The notes: generated from the sequence alone by a model not told the origin. 64,000 nt of DNA from Neobacillus terrae (GCF_011393025.1 NZ_JAAOEO010000003.1:361466-425465); one strand, 5' to 3'; shown: positions 26,427-36,391, counted from the stretch's first letter. Made by a program: numbers and translations.

Positions 26427-26783
26427 TTACTTAAAAAACACTTTATCTATATTGTACTTTGCTTTTAGTTCATTAATAATATACGTTTCATAAATTTCTC
26501 TATGTACAGGATCTTCAATTATACAAACAGAAATTTTAGCAACCTCATCTCTGTGCATTTTCATTGGAGACACATTATCCTCAAAGTGTTTTTTGATTCT
26601 TTGTCTTAACTTCCTAGCTTTACCGACAAACAAGAGCTCCTTGTTATTGTTATAAAACATAAAAATCCCTCCCTTATCCCTAGGGATAAGATGAAAATCA
26701 GTAAACCCATAAATATCACTGAGCTCAGGATTATTCTGTTTTGTAATTGTAACACTTGGTTGTGGAATCGTTATATTTATCAA
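26427..26783 (-). CDS. GIY-YIG nuclease-domain protein
   Basis: The small 118-residue protein is a single GIY-YIG domain: 'GGIFMFYNNNKELLFVGKA' gives the GIY and YIG strands (as GIF and FVG), then the helix 'KLRQRIKKHF' with the catalytic Arg, and 'EIYETYIINELKAKYNID' with the metal-binding Glu. This resembles the nuclease half of UvrC and the short Bacillus proteins annotated as excision-repair endonucleases. The likely start is TTG 26783, with GAGGAAG upstream. It sits immediately outside the leftmost rlmH-like repeat and may mark the chromosomal side of the island. Confidence 0.82.
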   Translation of the reverse strand: MINITIPQPSVTITKQNNPELSDIYGFTDFHLIPRDKGGIFMFYNNNKELLFVGKARKLRQRIKKHFEDNVSPMKMHRDEVAKISVCIIEDPVHREIYETYIINELKAKYNIDKVFFK

Positions 26784-26878
26784 TTACGTTCACTTCCTCT
26801 TTCCTTATATACTGTTATGTTACCATAATACGTAGTATTTACCTTATAATTGTTACCTAGTCAATGTTAAAAAGACAC

Positions 26879-26910
26879 ATTTAATTATGGTACGGTTATC
26901 CCGGCCAATC
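26879..26910. repeat. rlmH 3'-end-like direct repeat, site C
   Basis: On the minus strand the sequence CAGATTGGCCGGGATAACC followed by GTACCATAATTAA aligns with the rlmH end (CGGATTAACCGGGGAGAACC, GTATCACAAATAG) with one missing base. Read with that gap it encodes the RlmH-like C terminus P-Y-H-N-stop. It is the leftmost of four copies with the same orientation as rlmH. Confidence 0.7.
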
Positions 26911-26942
26911 TGAAAATGAGGTTATTTCTAACCTCATTTTCA
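26911..26942. repeat. Perfect 14-bp hairpin next to site C
   Basis: TGAAAATGAGGTTA and TAACCTCATTTTCA pair around TTTC. The left arm contains AAATGAGGTT, the same sequence found as the terminal inverted repeat of the next unit, so this may be an element end; it could also terminate ldh transcription. Confidence 0.6.
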
Positions 26943-26987
26943 AATTAGCATTTATATTAAATTGAGTGAAGCCGCCAGTACAAATTT

Positions 26988-27853
<866 letters not shown>

Positions 27854-27971
27854 TTAGGGATAAGTTTTTAATCAGGGTGAAACAATTCTTTTCAATACCA
27901 CGGCTTCTCTTTTGATATTCAATAAAATTCCACTAGAGAGGAAAGTAATAATTAAAGGCTTGAAAACAAAA

Positions 27972-27997
27972 AAACAAAGGACTTTCCCCCTTTGTTT
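27972..27997. terminator. Possible hairpin terminator
   Basis: AAACAAAGG and CCTTTGTTT form a 9-bp stem, followed on the plus strand by a T-rich tract. No intact gene ends here; it may belong to deleted sequence. Confidence 0.35.
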
Positions 27998-28021
27998 CTT
28001 TGTTTGAATTTAATGACCAAA

Positions 28022-28052
28022 AACCTTCATTTACTTATGGTACGGTTCTCCG
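28022..28052. repeat. rlmH 3'-end-like direct repeat, site A
   Basis: The minus strand reads GGAGAACCGTACCATAAGTA(A), encoding G-E-P-Y-H-K-stop exactly as the rlmH C terminus. It matches 17 of the last 22 bases of rlmH and its stop region. Sequence similarity continues upstream (CATTT.AGATT against CATTTCGGATT). Confidence 0.8.
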
Positions 28053-28061
28053 TAACGAATC

Positions 28062-28072
28062 TAAATGAGGTT
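28062..28072 (+). repeat. Left terminal inverted repeat of unit III
   Basis: TAAATGAGGTT lies 10 bases inside site A. Its exact reverse complement AACCTCATTTA occurs at 30558-30568 beside site B, enclosing the LysR/BenE pair. Confidence 0.7.
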
Positions 28073-28204
28073 ATAAAACCATGAATATATTTTATTTTTC
28101 ATTTAAAGATCTACTTTACCACAGTCTAAACTAATACCTGTTTCATTTTATTTGCCATTTTTCAACGTTGAAGTCTTTTACTTTTGAGTAAATAATTTTG
28201 GTGT

Positions 28205-29074
28205 CTAAAAAAGTTTTAAAAATTCTTTTGCTGCTTTTGATAAGTAACTATTCTTCCTCCAAATAACTTTGGGTTCAGATATTAAGGTCTGATCCTTTAA
28301 CTGAATGACTCTCAATCCTCTCAATGAATGGAGGGATAATAACGAGAGCGGTAAGATCGTTGCACCAAACCCCGATGAAACGAGACCAAGTAACATAATT
28401 AAATCCTGACATTCGCACAGTATATTTGGTTCTAAATCTAACCGTTGAAATTCATTGACAATTTGTCCATACGCACCTAAACCATAGTTTGGTCGCAGAA
28501 GAATCAATGGCAAATCGATGATTTCCTCTAACCTGCATTGTTCTGATCCACTCCACGTCCATTTTTCAGGCAAAACAAGCACATATGGGTCACTTTCCAA
28601 TGTCATTTGAGAGATACTTTTTTCTGTTATTGGACTATTTGTTATCGCAATCTCAATCTGACGTTTAGATAACATTTTTATGAGATGAATCGTTTCGCCT
28701 TCCCATACTTTGAAAGTAAGACCAGGATTTTTCTCACGAATATCTACCACCTTAGAAAGAATTAAAGATGCACAATAAAGATTGGATCCAACAGATAAAA
28801 TCCCACTGGCGTCTTTCCTCAATTCTTGAACTTCAACCATTGTTTCATCAAGTTTATTTAAAAGTTCTTTTGCTCGAAGAAGTAATCTTTCCCCCTCCAA
28901 GGTTAAATTAAGACTTTTGTTATCTCGATCAAATAAAATGACGCCTAGCTCTTCTTCCATTTGTTTGAGTTGTCTGCTCAAAGGGGGTTGAGCAATATTT
29001 AATTTCTTTGCAGCGGTCGTGATCTTACCTTCTTCTGCTATAGTGACAAAGTATTTTAACTGTCGAATATCCAA
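28205..29074 (-). CDS. LysR-family transcriptional regulator
   Basis: This 289-residue regulator has an N-terminal winged helix ('LKYFVTIAEEGKITTAAKKLNIAQPPLSRQLKQMEEELG', DNA reading by the second part) and a C-terminal periplasmic-binding-like effector domain. The DNA-binding region resembles B. subtilis BsdA/YclA-type regulators of phenolic-acid genes. It is divergent from a BenE-type benzoate transporter, with 119 bases between starts. It probably activates that gene in response to an aromatic acid; effector and target site are inferred from the arrangement. It lies inside the 2.5-kb unit bounded by rlmH-like repeats. Confidence 0.88.
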   Translation of the reverse strand: MDIRQLKYFVTIAEEGKITTAAKKLNIAQPPLSRQLKQMEEELGVILFDRDNKSLNLTLEGERLLLRAKELLNKLDETMVEVQELRKDASGILSVGSNLYCASLILSKVVDIREKNPGLTFKVWEGETIHLIKMLSKRQIEIAITNSPITEKSISQMTLESDPYVLVLPEKWTWSGSEQCRLEEIIDLPLILLRPNYGLGAYGQIVNEFQRLDLEPNILCECQDLIMLLGLVSSGFGATILPLSLLSLHSLRGLRVIQLKDQTLISEPKVIWRKNSYLSKAAKEFLKLF

Positions 29075-29193
29075 GATGAAACCTCCATCATACCCAAAAG
29101 ATATAGTAAAAAGATAAAACAGATATTTTAAGTATTGATAAATTGAGTATACACTAAGATGTAGTGTAATTCATTAGTTGAAGGAGTGTGACT

Positions 29194-30459
29194 TTGTTGT
29201 TCAAAAAAAATACCATACAATTTCCAAAGCTTTTATCGGTTGGGAATATATCGAATGGATTTGTGGCCTGGCTTTTTGGTTCAGCAGGACCATTATTAAT
29301 TGTTTTACAAGCTGCTGCAAAAGGTCATTTGTCTGGCAGCATAACCAGCTCATGGATTTTCGCCATTTATGGAATGGGGGGACTCCTAACGCTCATCGTC
29401 TCCTTATATTATGGGCAACCCATAGGCTATGCCTTTTCAATACCTGGAGCCATTCTTGTGGGCTCAAGCTTAACCCATTATTCTTTCAACCAAGTGGTTG
29501 GTGCCTATATTATAACCGGGATCCTTATTTTTCTTTTAGGATTATCTGGCCTTGTTACAAAATTGATGAAGGTTTTGCCTATGCCAGTTATGATGGGGAT
29601 GGTGTCAGGCGTCTTACTCCCTTTCGGAACTGAAATGATCGGCTCGGTTGTAAAAAATCCTTTACTCAACGGAATCCCGTTACTTGTCTTTCTTGCTCTT
29701 TCTTTTTTCTTACGATTTTCAAAAAAGTTTCCGCCTATATTAGGGGCGATCATTGCAGCAATTCTTTGTCTTAAATTTTTGCCAAACGTTTCTGTACAGC
29801 CTCTCCATATAACAATGGGCATTCCCCATTTTATCATCCCATCATTTAGTTTTTCCGTTGTAGGGGAACTTGTCATTCCATTACTCTTAACGGTTATTGC
29901 TATTCAAAATGCCCAAGGGATTGCTATGTTAGAAACCCATGGCTATCGTCCACCGATCAATGCCATGACCAATTGGAGCGGAATCGGTACCATTATAAAT
30001 GCTTTTTTTGGGGGCCACCCAGCCTGTATTGCAGGTCCCATGACGGGCTTACTTGTTAACAAAGAATCAGGCAAACTTGAACATAGGTATGTCGCTGCTA
30101 TTGTATTAGGAGTATTATCCTGTCTATTAGCTCTATTCTCTCCAATAGCTTCGCAAATTCCACATGTCATTCCTGCCTCATTAATTCAATTACTAGGTGG
30201 CGTCGCCATGATTAGTGTACTGGTTGACTCTTTGAAAATGAGTTTCTCTGGTCCATTCAAATCAGGCGCCCTCTTTTCCTTTATAATCACAATCTCTGGG
30301 ATCTCTATTCTCCATATCGGAGCGCCATTCTGGGGTCTGGTTGGAGGTACCTTAGCCACCGTATTCTTGGATAAACAAGATTTTTATAAATTCGAATCAA
30401 GTGACCAAAACAATGAACCTATCTTGAGTGAAGCTCTTTTCAAGGACAAAATTTCCTAA
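29194..30459 (+). CDS. BenE-family benzoate/H+ symporter
   Basis: The roughly 421-residue membrane protein has about twelve hydrophobic segments and belongs to the BenE family: 'NGFVAWLFGSAGPLLIVLQAA', 'GYAFSIPGAILVGSSLTHY', 'MPVMMGMVSGVLLPFGTEM', 'NAQGIAMLETHGYRPPINAMT'. BenE imports benzoate or similar aromatic acids with protons. The start is TTG 29194, 7 bases after AAGGAG; GTG 29188 is too close. No aromatic-ring-degrading gene is nearby, so import may serve a distant pathway or the transporter may export. A strong terminator follows. Confidence 0.85.
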   Translation: MLFKKNTIQFPKLLSVGNISNGFVAWLFGSAGPLLIVLQAAAKGHLSGSITSSWIFAIYGMGGLLTLIVSLYYGQPIGYAFSIPGAILVGSSLTHYSFNQVVGAYIITGILIFLLGLSGLVTKLMKVLPMPVMMGMVSGVLLPFGTEMIGSVVKNPLLNGIPLLVFLALSFFLRFSKKFPPILGAIIAAILCLKFLPNVSVQPLHITMGIPHFIIPSFSFSVVGELVIPLLLTVIAIQNAQGIAMLETHGYRPPINAMTNWSGIGTIINAFFGGHPACIAGPMTGLLVNKESGKLEHRYVAAIVLGVLSCLLALFSPIASQIPHVIPASLIQLLGGVAMISVLVDSLKMSFSGPFKSGALFSFIITISGISILHIGAPFWGLVGGTLATVFLDKQDFYKFESSDQNNEPILSEALFKDKIS

Positions 30460-30495
30460 CACCGTTTCTTTATACCTCGGATACATCTCATGACA

Positions 30496-30541
30496 AAATA
30501 AATGACACCTAGACATAGTGCAGTCTAGGTGTCATTTATTT
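30496..30541 (+). terminator. Very strong Rho-independent terminator
   Basis: AAATAAATGACACCTAGAC and GTCTAGGTGTCATTTATTT form a perfect 19-bp stem around an 8-base loop, after the BenE gene. Confidence 0.9.
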
Positions 30542-30557
30542 CTTTGTATAGAATAAA

Positions 30558-30568
30558 AACCTCATTTA
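30558..30568 (-). repeat. Right terminal inverted repeat of unit III
   Basis: AACCTCATTTA, exact reverse complement of 28062-28072, runs straight into site B. Confidence 0.7.
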
Positions 30569-30588
30569 CTTATGATACGGTTCACCGT
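30567..30588. repeat. rlmH 3'-end-like direct repeat, site B
   Basis: The minus strand reads GGTGAACCGTATCATAAGTA(A): G-E-P-Y-H-K-stop. This is the cleanest copy of the RlmH tail. The sequence to its right (CCGTACCTATACAAACGG) resembles that to the right of site D (CCGTATCTATAAAGCGG), so the two sites share an element-side boundary. Confidence 0.8.
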
Positions 30589-30639
30589 ACCTATACAAAC
30601 GGTAAACAAAAAAATTATCTATCATAACTCACTAGTGTT

Positions 30640-31312
30640 GCATAAATGTTGTTGTAATTTTCAGTATTTCAGATTATCTACTAACTCACTAACCTCACCT
30701 TTATAAAGTAGTTAACAATAATATATTCTATATTTTTCAACTACTCCTCCGAGCTGACTTCTTATTAACCTCAGTTGATCCAAGATATGTTGCATCCAAA
30801 GTGCCCTAGTATGGTCACCTATTTGAATACGACGAGGAGGACCCACAGTTTTATTGCAGTGATAATATGTCAATTAGCCTTTCTGTTCTAATATCTTTCC
30901 AGGCATCACAATCCATTGCATGTCTTCCTGCCCTGTTTCATCATATAATTTATGTTGAATCTCATCACTTTCCTCTAAAAATTCCTGTGCACTTCAACAC
31001 TTGTTAATCCATTTTACAATATCATCCTGAGAGGGTTTAATAGCTCGTCTCTTTGACTCAATAAAGACTGCTTCAAAACATTGTTTAGAAGGATCCCAAA
31101 ACGAAGCAACAGAATCCATAGACATTGTATCGTCACCTATAACATCATCTTCATCAGAAGTTTCTTCACTTATCCTTTTAAAGTCTTGATTTTTCAAAGC
31201 AGTATACCAACCCAAACCATTTAAAAGATGGGCAAAATAATCCTCATCTCTCCGCCACCTGTTCTCTAAGCTAATTTGTGTAGTTCCTTTAAAGCCGTTT
31301 CCTAGCCCTGTC
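30640..31312 (-). pseudogene. Degraded protein of unknown family with possible nuclease motif
   Basis: The best-preserved part (31300-30990) reads 'GNGFKGTTQISLENRWRRDE', then 'ASFWDPSKQCFEAVFIESKRRAIKPSQDDIVKWINKC' in two blocks. A strand-D...E-x-K pattern ('FWD..CFEAVFIESK') recalls PD-(D/E)XK nuclease folds, but I cannot place the family. Further left, frames broken by stops give 'DMQWIVMPGKILE' and 'IGDHTRALWMQHILDQLRLIRSQL'. The gene is clearly inactive. It occupies the left end of unit II, a place where such islands often carry restriction or defence genes. Confidence 0.4.
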
Positions 31313-31451
31313 TAAAGCATAAAATTTGATTTTGGGTATAAAGGGAAATAATATAGAGATATCGCAAATTATCAATATCCTTTTGTTCGATTAGTTTATA
31401 CGCATTCCAAGCAAAATAGATTTTAATAAGATCAGAAAGGGGCGGGCACCG

Positions 31452-31793
31452 TTGAATCTGGAATCAAATATGATAAATGACGAACAGGCAGTTGAAATTT
31501 TCAAGGCTCTATCAAATCAAATACGAGTAAATATTCTGCAAATGTTGAAAGAACCTGATAATAATTTTTCCCCGCAGGCCCATGTCATCAAAGAAAAAGA
31601 CTTTGATGGCGGGGTTTGTGTTAGTGATATTCGCAGCAAAGTAGGACTATCACAGTCCACTACCTCCCAGTATTTGTCTCTCCTATTGCAGAGCGGGCTG
31701 GTGGAAATGAAACGAATTGGACAATGGACTTATTATCGACGCAATGAGGAAACCATTAAACAGTTTGAAAAGTATATAGGCCTAAAAATATAA
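31452..31793 (+). CDS. ArsR-family transcriptional regulator
   Basis: This 113-residue winged-helix regulator reads 'ALSNQIRVNILQMLKEP', then the recognition region 'CVSDIRSKVGLSQSTTSQYLSLLLQSGLVEMKRIGQWTYY' split over two helices and the wing. A single cysteine (residue 57, 'GGVCVSD') precedes the recognition helices, so metal sensing by a classical CxC site is unlikely; it may sense a redox or organic signal. The start is TTG 31452 with AAAGGGG upstream; ATG 31470 is an alternative. It lies 20 bases before the first of three luciferase-like oxidoreductases and probably controls them. Confidence 0.85.
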   Translation: MNLESNMINDEQAVEIFKALSNQIRVNILQMLKEPDNNFSPQAHVIKEKDFDGGVCVSDIRSKVGLSQSTTSQYLSLLLQSGLVEMKRIGQWTYYRRNEETIKQFEKYIGLKI

Positions 31794-31813
31794 CCTTTTA
31801 AGGAGGACCAAGA

Positions 31814-32779
31814 GTGAGTTTTCAAAATCATCGTGCCTATAACAGCATGTACCAGAAAGACAAAATGACACTCGGATTTATCCTCCCGACTGCCAGGATG
31901 TCTAAAAATCCGATTATGGAGAATCAGTTGGAGCTTGCCCGTAAAATTGAGGAATATGGCTTTGCTTCATTATGGCTCCGTGATATTACGATGCAGAATT
32001 TGAATATTGATGATAACGGCCAAAAGTACGATTTATGGATTTATTTGACGTATCTTGCTGCCTATACGAAGCAAATTGCGTTAGTGACAGGAAGTGTAGT
32101 TCTCCCTTTGCGCCACCCCGTCAGGGTAGCCAAGGAAGCTGCATCAATCGATCAATTGTTTCCAGGTCGATTGATTATGGGAGTGGCTTCAGGGGACAGG
32201 GAAAAAGACTTTACAGCTTTAGGGATATCTAAGCAAGAAAGCGGTCCGTTATTTAAAGAAAATTTCGAAATTCTCGACCGGCTGTTAAAAGAGGATCAGC
32301 CGACAATCCACAGCCACGCCGGGCTGATCGATGGTACAGATATGAGGTTAATCCCAAAGCCCGTATCTTCGATTCCGACCATGGTGACTGGATTTAGCAA
32401 TCAGTCTATCAATTGGATAGCCAGGAATGGGGATGGGTGGCTTCAATACCCAAGAAGCATTATTCAACAGGCGCAGCTTATCCAGGATTATCGTGCTTTA
32501 ACTGAAGTTCATGCTCCAGGAGATTTTAAACCCTTCTCTCAAAGCTTGTTCATCAATTTATTGGAAAATCCCGATGAAATGCCTGTCCCCATACCCTTAG
32601 GCTATTCCGTGGGAAGAAACCGTTTAGTTGATCTACTTCATCAATTTCAAGCGATTGGTGTCAACCATTTGGCGTTTGTTCTGTATTTTTCCAAGCGCCC
32701 TCCAGAGGAAGTAATCCAGGAACTTGGAGAATTTGTTTTACCCTACTTTCCAACCCATAAAGGTTCAGGCCAGCTTTAA
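31814..32779 (+). CDS. LLM-class (luciferase-like) flavin oxidoreductase, BA3436-type
   Basis: This 321-residue F420/FMN-type TIM barrel has 'TLGFILPTAR', 'EEYGFASLWLRDITM', 'VTGSVVLPLRHPVRVAKEAASIDQLFPGRLIMGVASGD', and a C-terminal segment 'GVNHLAFVLYFSKRPPEEVIQEL'. It matches the small family of Bacillus luciferase-type oxidoreductases with BA3436 as prototype (as I recall it). It should use FMNH2 from a partner reductase to oxidise an organic substrate; the substrate is unknown. AAGGAGG lies 6-8 bases before the GTG start. Second gene of the ArsR-led operon. Confidence 0.85.
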   Translation: MSFQNHRAYNSMYQKDKMTLGFILPTARMSKNPIMENQLELARKIEEYGFASLWLRDITMQNLNIDDNGQKYDLWIYLTYLAAYTKQIALVTGSVVLPLRHPVRVAKEAASIDQLFPGRLIMGVASGDREKDFTALGISKQESGPLFKENFEILDRLLKEDQPTIHSHAGLIDGTDMRLIPKPVSSIPTMVTGFSNQSINWIARNGDGWLQYPRSIIQQAQLIQDYRALTEVHAPGDFKPFSQSLFINLLENPDEMPVPIPLGYSVGRNRLVDLLHQFQAIGVNHLAFVLYFSKRPPEEVIQELGEFVLPYFPTHKGSGQL

Positions 32780-32803
32780 AAAATTAAAAAAGGAGGAAGA
32801 ATT

Positions 32804-33811
32804 ATGACAAAGAAAATAGAACTTTCAGTACTAGATCCCTCCCCAATTGTCGAGGGAGGATCAGCCGAACTATCCCTTCAAAACACGCTTGATCTAGCAA
32901 AGAAAACAGAGCAGTGGGGATATAAACGTTTTTGGCTTGCTGAACATCATAATTGGGGAGGAATGGCGAGTTCAGCATCCCCTATCGTAATTGGACGAGT
33001 AGCCTCTGTCACGGAAAAAATGCGTATTGGATCAGGCGCAATGCTTCTTTCCCATTATTCTCCTCTTTCCGTGGCTGAGCAATTTGGAACATTAGAAACC
33101 TTCTTCCCTGGCCGGATCGACCTTGGATTGGGGCGGGCACCTGGCACCGACCAATATACAGCAAATGTATTGAGGCAGCGGGTTGCTGGTGAACCTGAAT
33201 TTGATGCCCGGCTTCAGGAGCTTATCGCATATCTTTATGGTACAGGAACAGCCACTAAGAATGGTTCATTTAGCGTTCACGCCATTCCCGGCGAAAAAAC
33301 AAATGTGCCAATTTGGCTGTTAGGTTCAGGGTTTTATAGTGCACAATTGGCTGGAATACTTGGGTTACCATTCTCTTTCGCGGGACACTTTGCTCCAGGT
33401 AACATGATGGAGGCCATAAAACTGTACCGCGATTATTTTCGTCCGTCTCAATTTTTGGAGGATCCTTATGTACTGTTAGCCGTTCAAGTGGTGGCTGCTG
33501 ATGAGAAACAGGAGGCACAAAGGCTTGCCACTTCGATGTATCAAAAATTTCTTTTGTTAACCCGCGGACAGCCTTCGCCCATTTTGCCTCCTGTTGATAA
33601 TATGGACGCGCTATGGAACGATAATGAACGCAGGGCGGTTGAAGAACAGCTTTTCACTTCCATTATCGGGGACCCTGCAGGTGTAAAGCAGCAGCTCCAT
33701 GAGTTAATAGAAAAGACTAAAGCTGATGAAATTATGGCTCATACAGAGATTTTTGATCATAAGGCACGGCTGCGCTCTTATGAAATTTTGGCTCAGGCGG
33801 CAGTAAATTAA
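32804..33811 (+). CDS. LLM-class flavin oxidoreductase, group 1 (copy 1)
   Basis: The 335-residue luciferase-family oxidoreductase ('group 1' type) opens 'LSVLDPSPIVEGGSAELSLQNTLDLA', has 'GYKRFWLAEHHNWGGMASSASP', and '[23 protein letters not shown]', the signature of this group. It is 24 bases after the previous gene with AGGAGG before the ATG, so same transcript. It is about 55-60% identical by eye to the next gene, a recent duplication. Group members occur across Bacilli as single copies of unknown substrate; two plus a third LLM enzyme in one operon is unusual. Confidence 0.88.
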   Translation: MTKKIELSVLDPSPIVEGGSAELSLQNTLDLAKKTEQWGYKRFWLAEHHNWGGMASSASPIVIGRVASVTEKMRIGSGAMLLSHYSPLSVAEQFGTLETFFPGRIDLGLGRAPGTDQYTANVLRQRVAGEPEFDARLQELIAYLYGTGTATKNGSFSVHAIPGEKTNVPIWLLGSGFYSAQLAGILGLPFSFAGHFAPGNMMEAIKLYRDYFRPSQFLEDPYVLLAVQVVAADEKQEAQRLATSMYQKFLLLTRGQPSPILPPVDNMDALWNDNERRAVEEQLFTSIIGDPAGVKQQLHELIEKTKADEIMAHTEIFDHKARLRSYEILAQAAVN

Positions 33812-33958
33812 ACAGTGTCTAGTCTAATAAAGGATGTATTTTCTGCAGATATTAAATCAGTTAGATTAATGTGATTTAGATTGAAGCAGTAAAAGAGAAC
33901 AACCTGTAAATTCTTTTATAGGTTTGAAACGAAATTTTTAAGGAAAGAAGATGAGCAT

Positions 33959-34972
33959 ATGCCAAAACAAATTACGGATATTCCATTCTCGGTGCTGGAT
34001 CTCTCTCCAATTGGAGATGGAAGTACGCCGGCTGATTCTTTTCGCAATACTTTGGAGCTGGCCCGGCTCGCTGAAAAGCTGGGGTATAACCGATATTGGC
34101 TCGCTGAGCATCATAATATGCCATTTATCGCCAGCTCTGCAACATCGGTAGTCATTTCCCATGTTGCAGCAGGTACATCAAAAATCCGGGTAGGTTCAGG
34201 CGGCATTATGCTGCCGAATCATGCACCTCTTGTTATTGCTGAGCAATTTGGTACTCTGGAATCATTATATCCAGGACGTATTGATCTTGGCTTGGGCCGT
34301 GCACCAGGCACTGATCAGCTTACCGCACGTGCATTAAGACGTGACTTGAGAAGTTCAGGAGAAGATTTCCCTGAGCAGCTGGCTGAGCTCCGGAATTACT
34401 TTGACCCTTCCCTGGCACAAGGATATAGCCATGTTAAAGCAATCCCGGGTGAGGGATTAAACATACCTATTTGGCTGTTAGGTTCAAGCGGATACAGTGC
34501 CCAGCTGGCAGGAGAGCTTGGACTGCCGTTTGCATTTGCGAGCCATTTCTCGCCGCATAACACACTGCCGGCTATCCAGCTGTACCGCCGTTCGTTTAAG
34601 CCTTCTAAAGTACTGGACAAGCCGCATGCAATGGTAGGGCTAAACATCATTGCGGCCGACACAGATCAAGAAGCTGAGCGGCTCGCTACAACTTTGCAGC
34701 AGCAGTTCCTGAATTTAATGCGCGGGAAGGAAGTCCCATTGCAGCCGCCAGTGGATAATATTAAAGATATAGCGAGTGACTATGAAATAGCTGCCCTTGA
34801 GAATCAATTAGGAACTTCGATTGTCGGCAGTCCTCAAATCGTAAAAGAAAAGCTGGAAAAGTTTCTGGATGAAAGTCAAGCCGATGAAATCATGGCAATC
34901 GCCCAGGTTTTCGATCATAAGGCCCGCCTCCATTCCTATGAAATATTGGCAGAAATTACTCAGCTAAAATAG
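33959..34972 (+). CDS. LLM-class flavin oxidoreductase, group 1 (copy 2)
   Basis: This 337-residue paralogue of the preceding gene contains '[26 protein letters not shown]', '[22 protein letters not shown]', '[24 protein letters not shown]', and ends '[13 protein letters not shown]'. The 147-base gap contains a possible weak promoter region but no terminator. The ATG at 33959 has AAAGAAG upstream. It is presumably FMN-dependent and cytoplasmic. The enzyme pair may have diverged to accept different substrates imported or produced by the island. Confidence 0.88.
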   Translation: MPKQITDIPFSVLDLSPIGDGSTPADSFRNTLELARLAEKLGYNRYWLAEHHNMPFIASSATSVVISHVAAGTSKIRVGSGGIMLPNHAPLVIAEQFGTLESLYPGRIDLGLGRAPGTDQLTARALRRDLRSSGEDFPEQLAELRNYFDPSLAQGYSHVKAIPGEGLNIPIWLLGSSGYSAQLAGELGLPFAFASHFSPHNTLPAIQLYRRSFKPSKVLDKPHAMVGLNIIAADTDQEAERLATTLQQQFLNLMRGKEVPLQPPVDNIKDIASDYEIAALENQLGTSIVGSPQIVKEKLEKFLDESQADEIMAIAQVFDHKARLHSYEILAEITQLK

Positions 34973-35138
34973 GTCAAAACTGGCCGATCCTTATGGCAAG
35001 CTTTTAATGTATCTCTATAAATTTTTTTGTATAGAATATAAAAAAATGCCTGTTAAAGAAATTTTTGTAGTCTATGTTATCTATTTGCTAAATAGGAAAA
35101 CCTTTTAATAAACTTGATGTAACAAAAGGAGAAAAAAG

Positions 35139-36260
35139 ATGAATCCAAAATATGAAGCTGCTTTTAAACCATTTACCTTCCGTTCTGGAGTTGAAATAAA
35201 GAACCGTATTACAATGGCACCCATGACCAATACGGCGGCACATGAAAATGGTGAAGTATCAGATGAAGAAGTTGCGTATTATCAAGAACGGGCCGATGGT
35301 GTAGGAGCTGTAATCACCGCATGCACATACGTCACCAGGAATGGAAAAGGATTCCCGGGTGAATTTGGTGCAGATTCCGATTCCCTAATCCCTAGTTTAA
35401 GACGTGTGGCTACAGCTATACAGGAAAAAGGTTCAAAGGCGATTTTACAAATTTTTCACGGGGGCAGAATGTGCCCGCCTGAAGAATTGCTCGATCGTCA
35501 ACCAATTGCTCCGAGTGCGGTAGCAGCGGAACGGGACGATGCCGTGGTACCTCGGGAAATGACAGCAGACGAAATCGATGAAATTATTAAAGCATTTGGT
35601 GAAGCAACCAGAAGAGCAATCGAAGCTGGGTATGATGGAGTTGAAATCCATGGTGCCAATACGTATTTGATTCAGCAATTCTTTTCTCCACACTCAAATC
35701 GCAGAACTGACAAGTGGGGTGGAACGCTGGAAAAACGTATGTCCTTCCCGCTTGCTGTAGTTGACGCTGTTAAAAAAGCGGTTTCAGACCATGCAACAAA
35801 ACCTTTTATCATCGGCTATCGGTTATCGCCTGAAGAAAGAGAGAATCCTGGCATCACCATGGAAGAAACGTTGCAATTAGTGGACAAGTTAGCGGACCAG
35901 GACCTGGATTATCTCCATATTTCTGTCGGCGGCTTTTGGAACGGATCAATCCGTGATGATAACGATCAGACATCCCGAGTTGTTATGATCCATGAACCTG
36001 TCGGGGATCGTGTTCCTGTTATGGGTGTTGGGATGCTGCGGACACCCGATGAAGTGATGAAAGCATTTGAAACAGGTGTACCTTTAATTGCTTTAGGGAG
36101 GGAATTGATAATGGAACCTCAGTGGGTACAAAAAGTACAAGCCGGTGAAGAAGACAAAATCCGTACAACATTATCTAAAAAGGATCAAAAAGAACTGGCT
36201 ATTTCTGATAAAATGTGGGAGTACTATACTGGCATCCCTGGCTGGCTTCCTATTGTATAA
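35139..36260 (+). CDS. Old-yellow-enzyme family NADH-dependent flavin oxidoreductase
   Basis: This 373-residue FMN TIM-barrel is of the NADH:flavin oxidoreductase/NADH oxidase family: 'FRSGVEIKNRITMAPMTN', 'FHGGRMCPPEELL' and 'GVEIHGANTYLIQQFFSPHSNRRTDKWGG'. The last stretch carries the His/Asn pair that binds the carbonyl oxygen of enones. Relatives such as YqjM reduce alpha,beta-unsaturated carbonyls and nitro compounds. It ends with a terminator, so the following SDR is transcribed separately. AAAGGAG precedes the ATG. It fits an operon handling reactive or xenobiotic organic compounds, but the substrate is unknown. Confidence 0.88.
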   Translation: MNPKYEAAFKPFTFRSGVEIKNRITMAPMTNTAAHENGEVSDEEVAYYQERADGVGAVITACTYVTRNGKGFPGEFGADSDSLIPSLRRVATAIQEKGSKAILQIFHGGRMCPPEELLDRQPIAPSAVAAERDDAVVPREMTADEIDEIIKAFGEATRRAIEAGYDGVEIHGANTYLIQQFFSPHSNRRTDKWGGTLEKRMSFPLAVVDAVKKAVSDHATKPFIIGYRLSPEERENPGITMEETLQLVDKLADQDLDYLHISVGGFWNGSIRDDNDQTSRVVMIHEPVGDRVPVMGVGMLRTPDEVMKAFETGVPLIALGRELIMEPQWVQKVQAGEEDKIRTTLSKKDQKELAISDKMWEYYTGIPGWLPIV

Positions 36261-36391
36261 GGAGTTCACTTATCTCATTCCATCTCTACTTCCTTGAATT
36301 GTTCAACAAAAAATGGCCATCGTGATGATAATTGTCCTTGCTCAGCAAGTATAAGAATATACCTTATACTAAACAAGACAGAACATTTTAA

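Noticed and set aside
29178..29633. 151-codon plus-strand frame overlapping the BenE gene
   Set aside because: Out-of-frame shadow of the transporter gene; composition rich in Trp, Cys and His as expected for a shifted membrane-protein frame.
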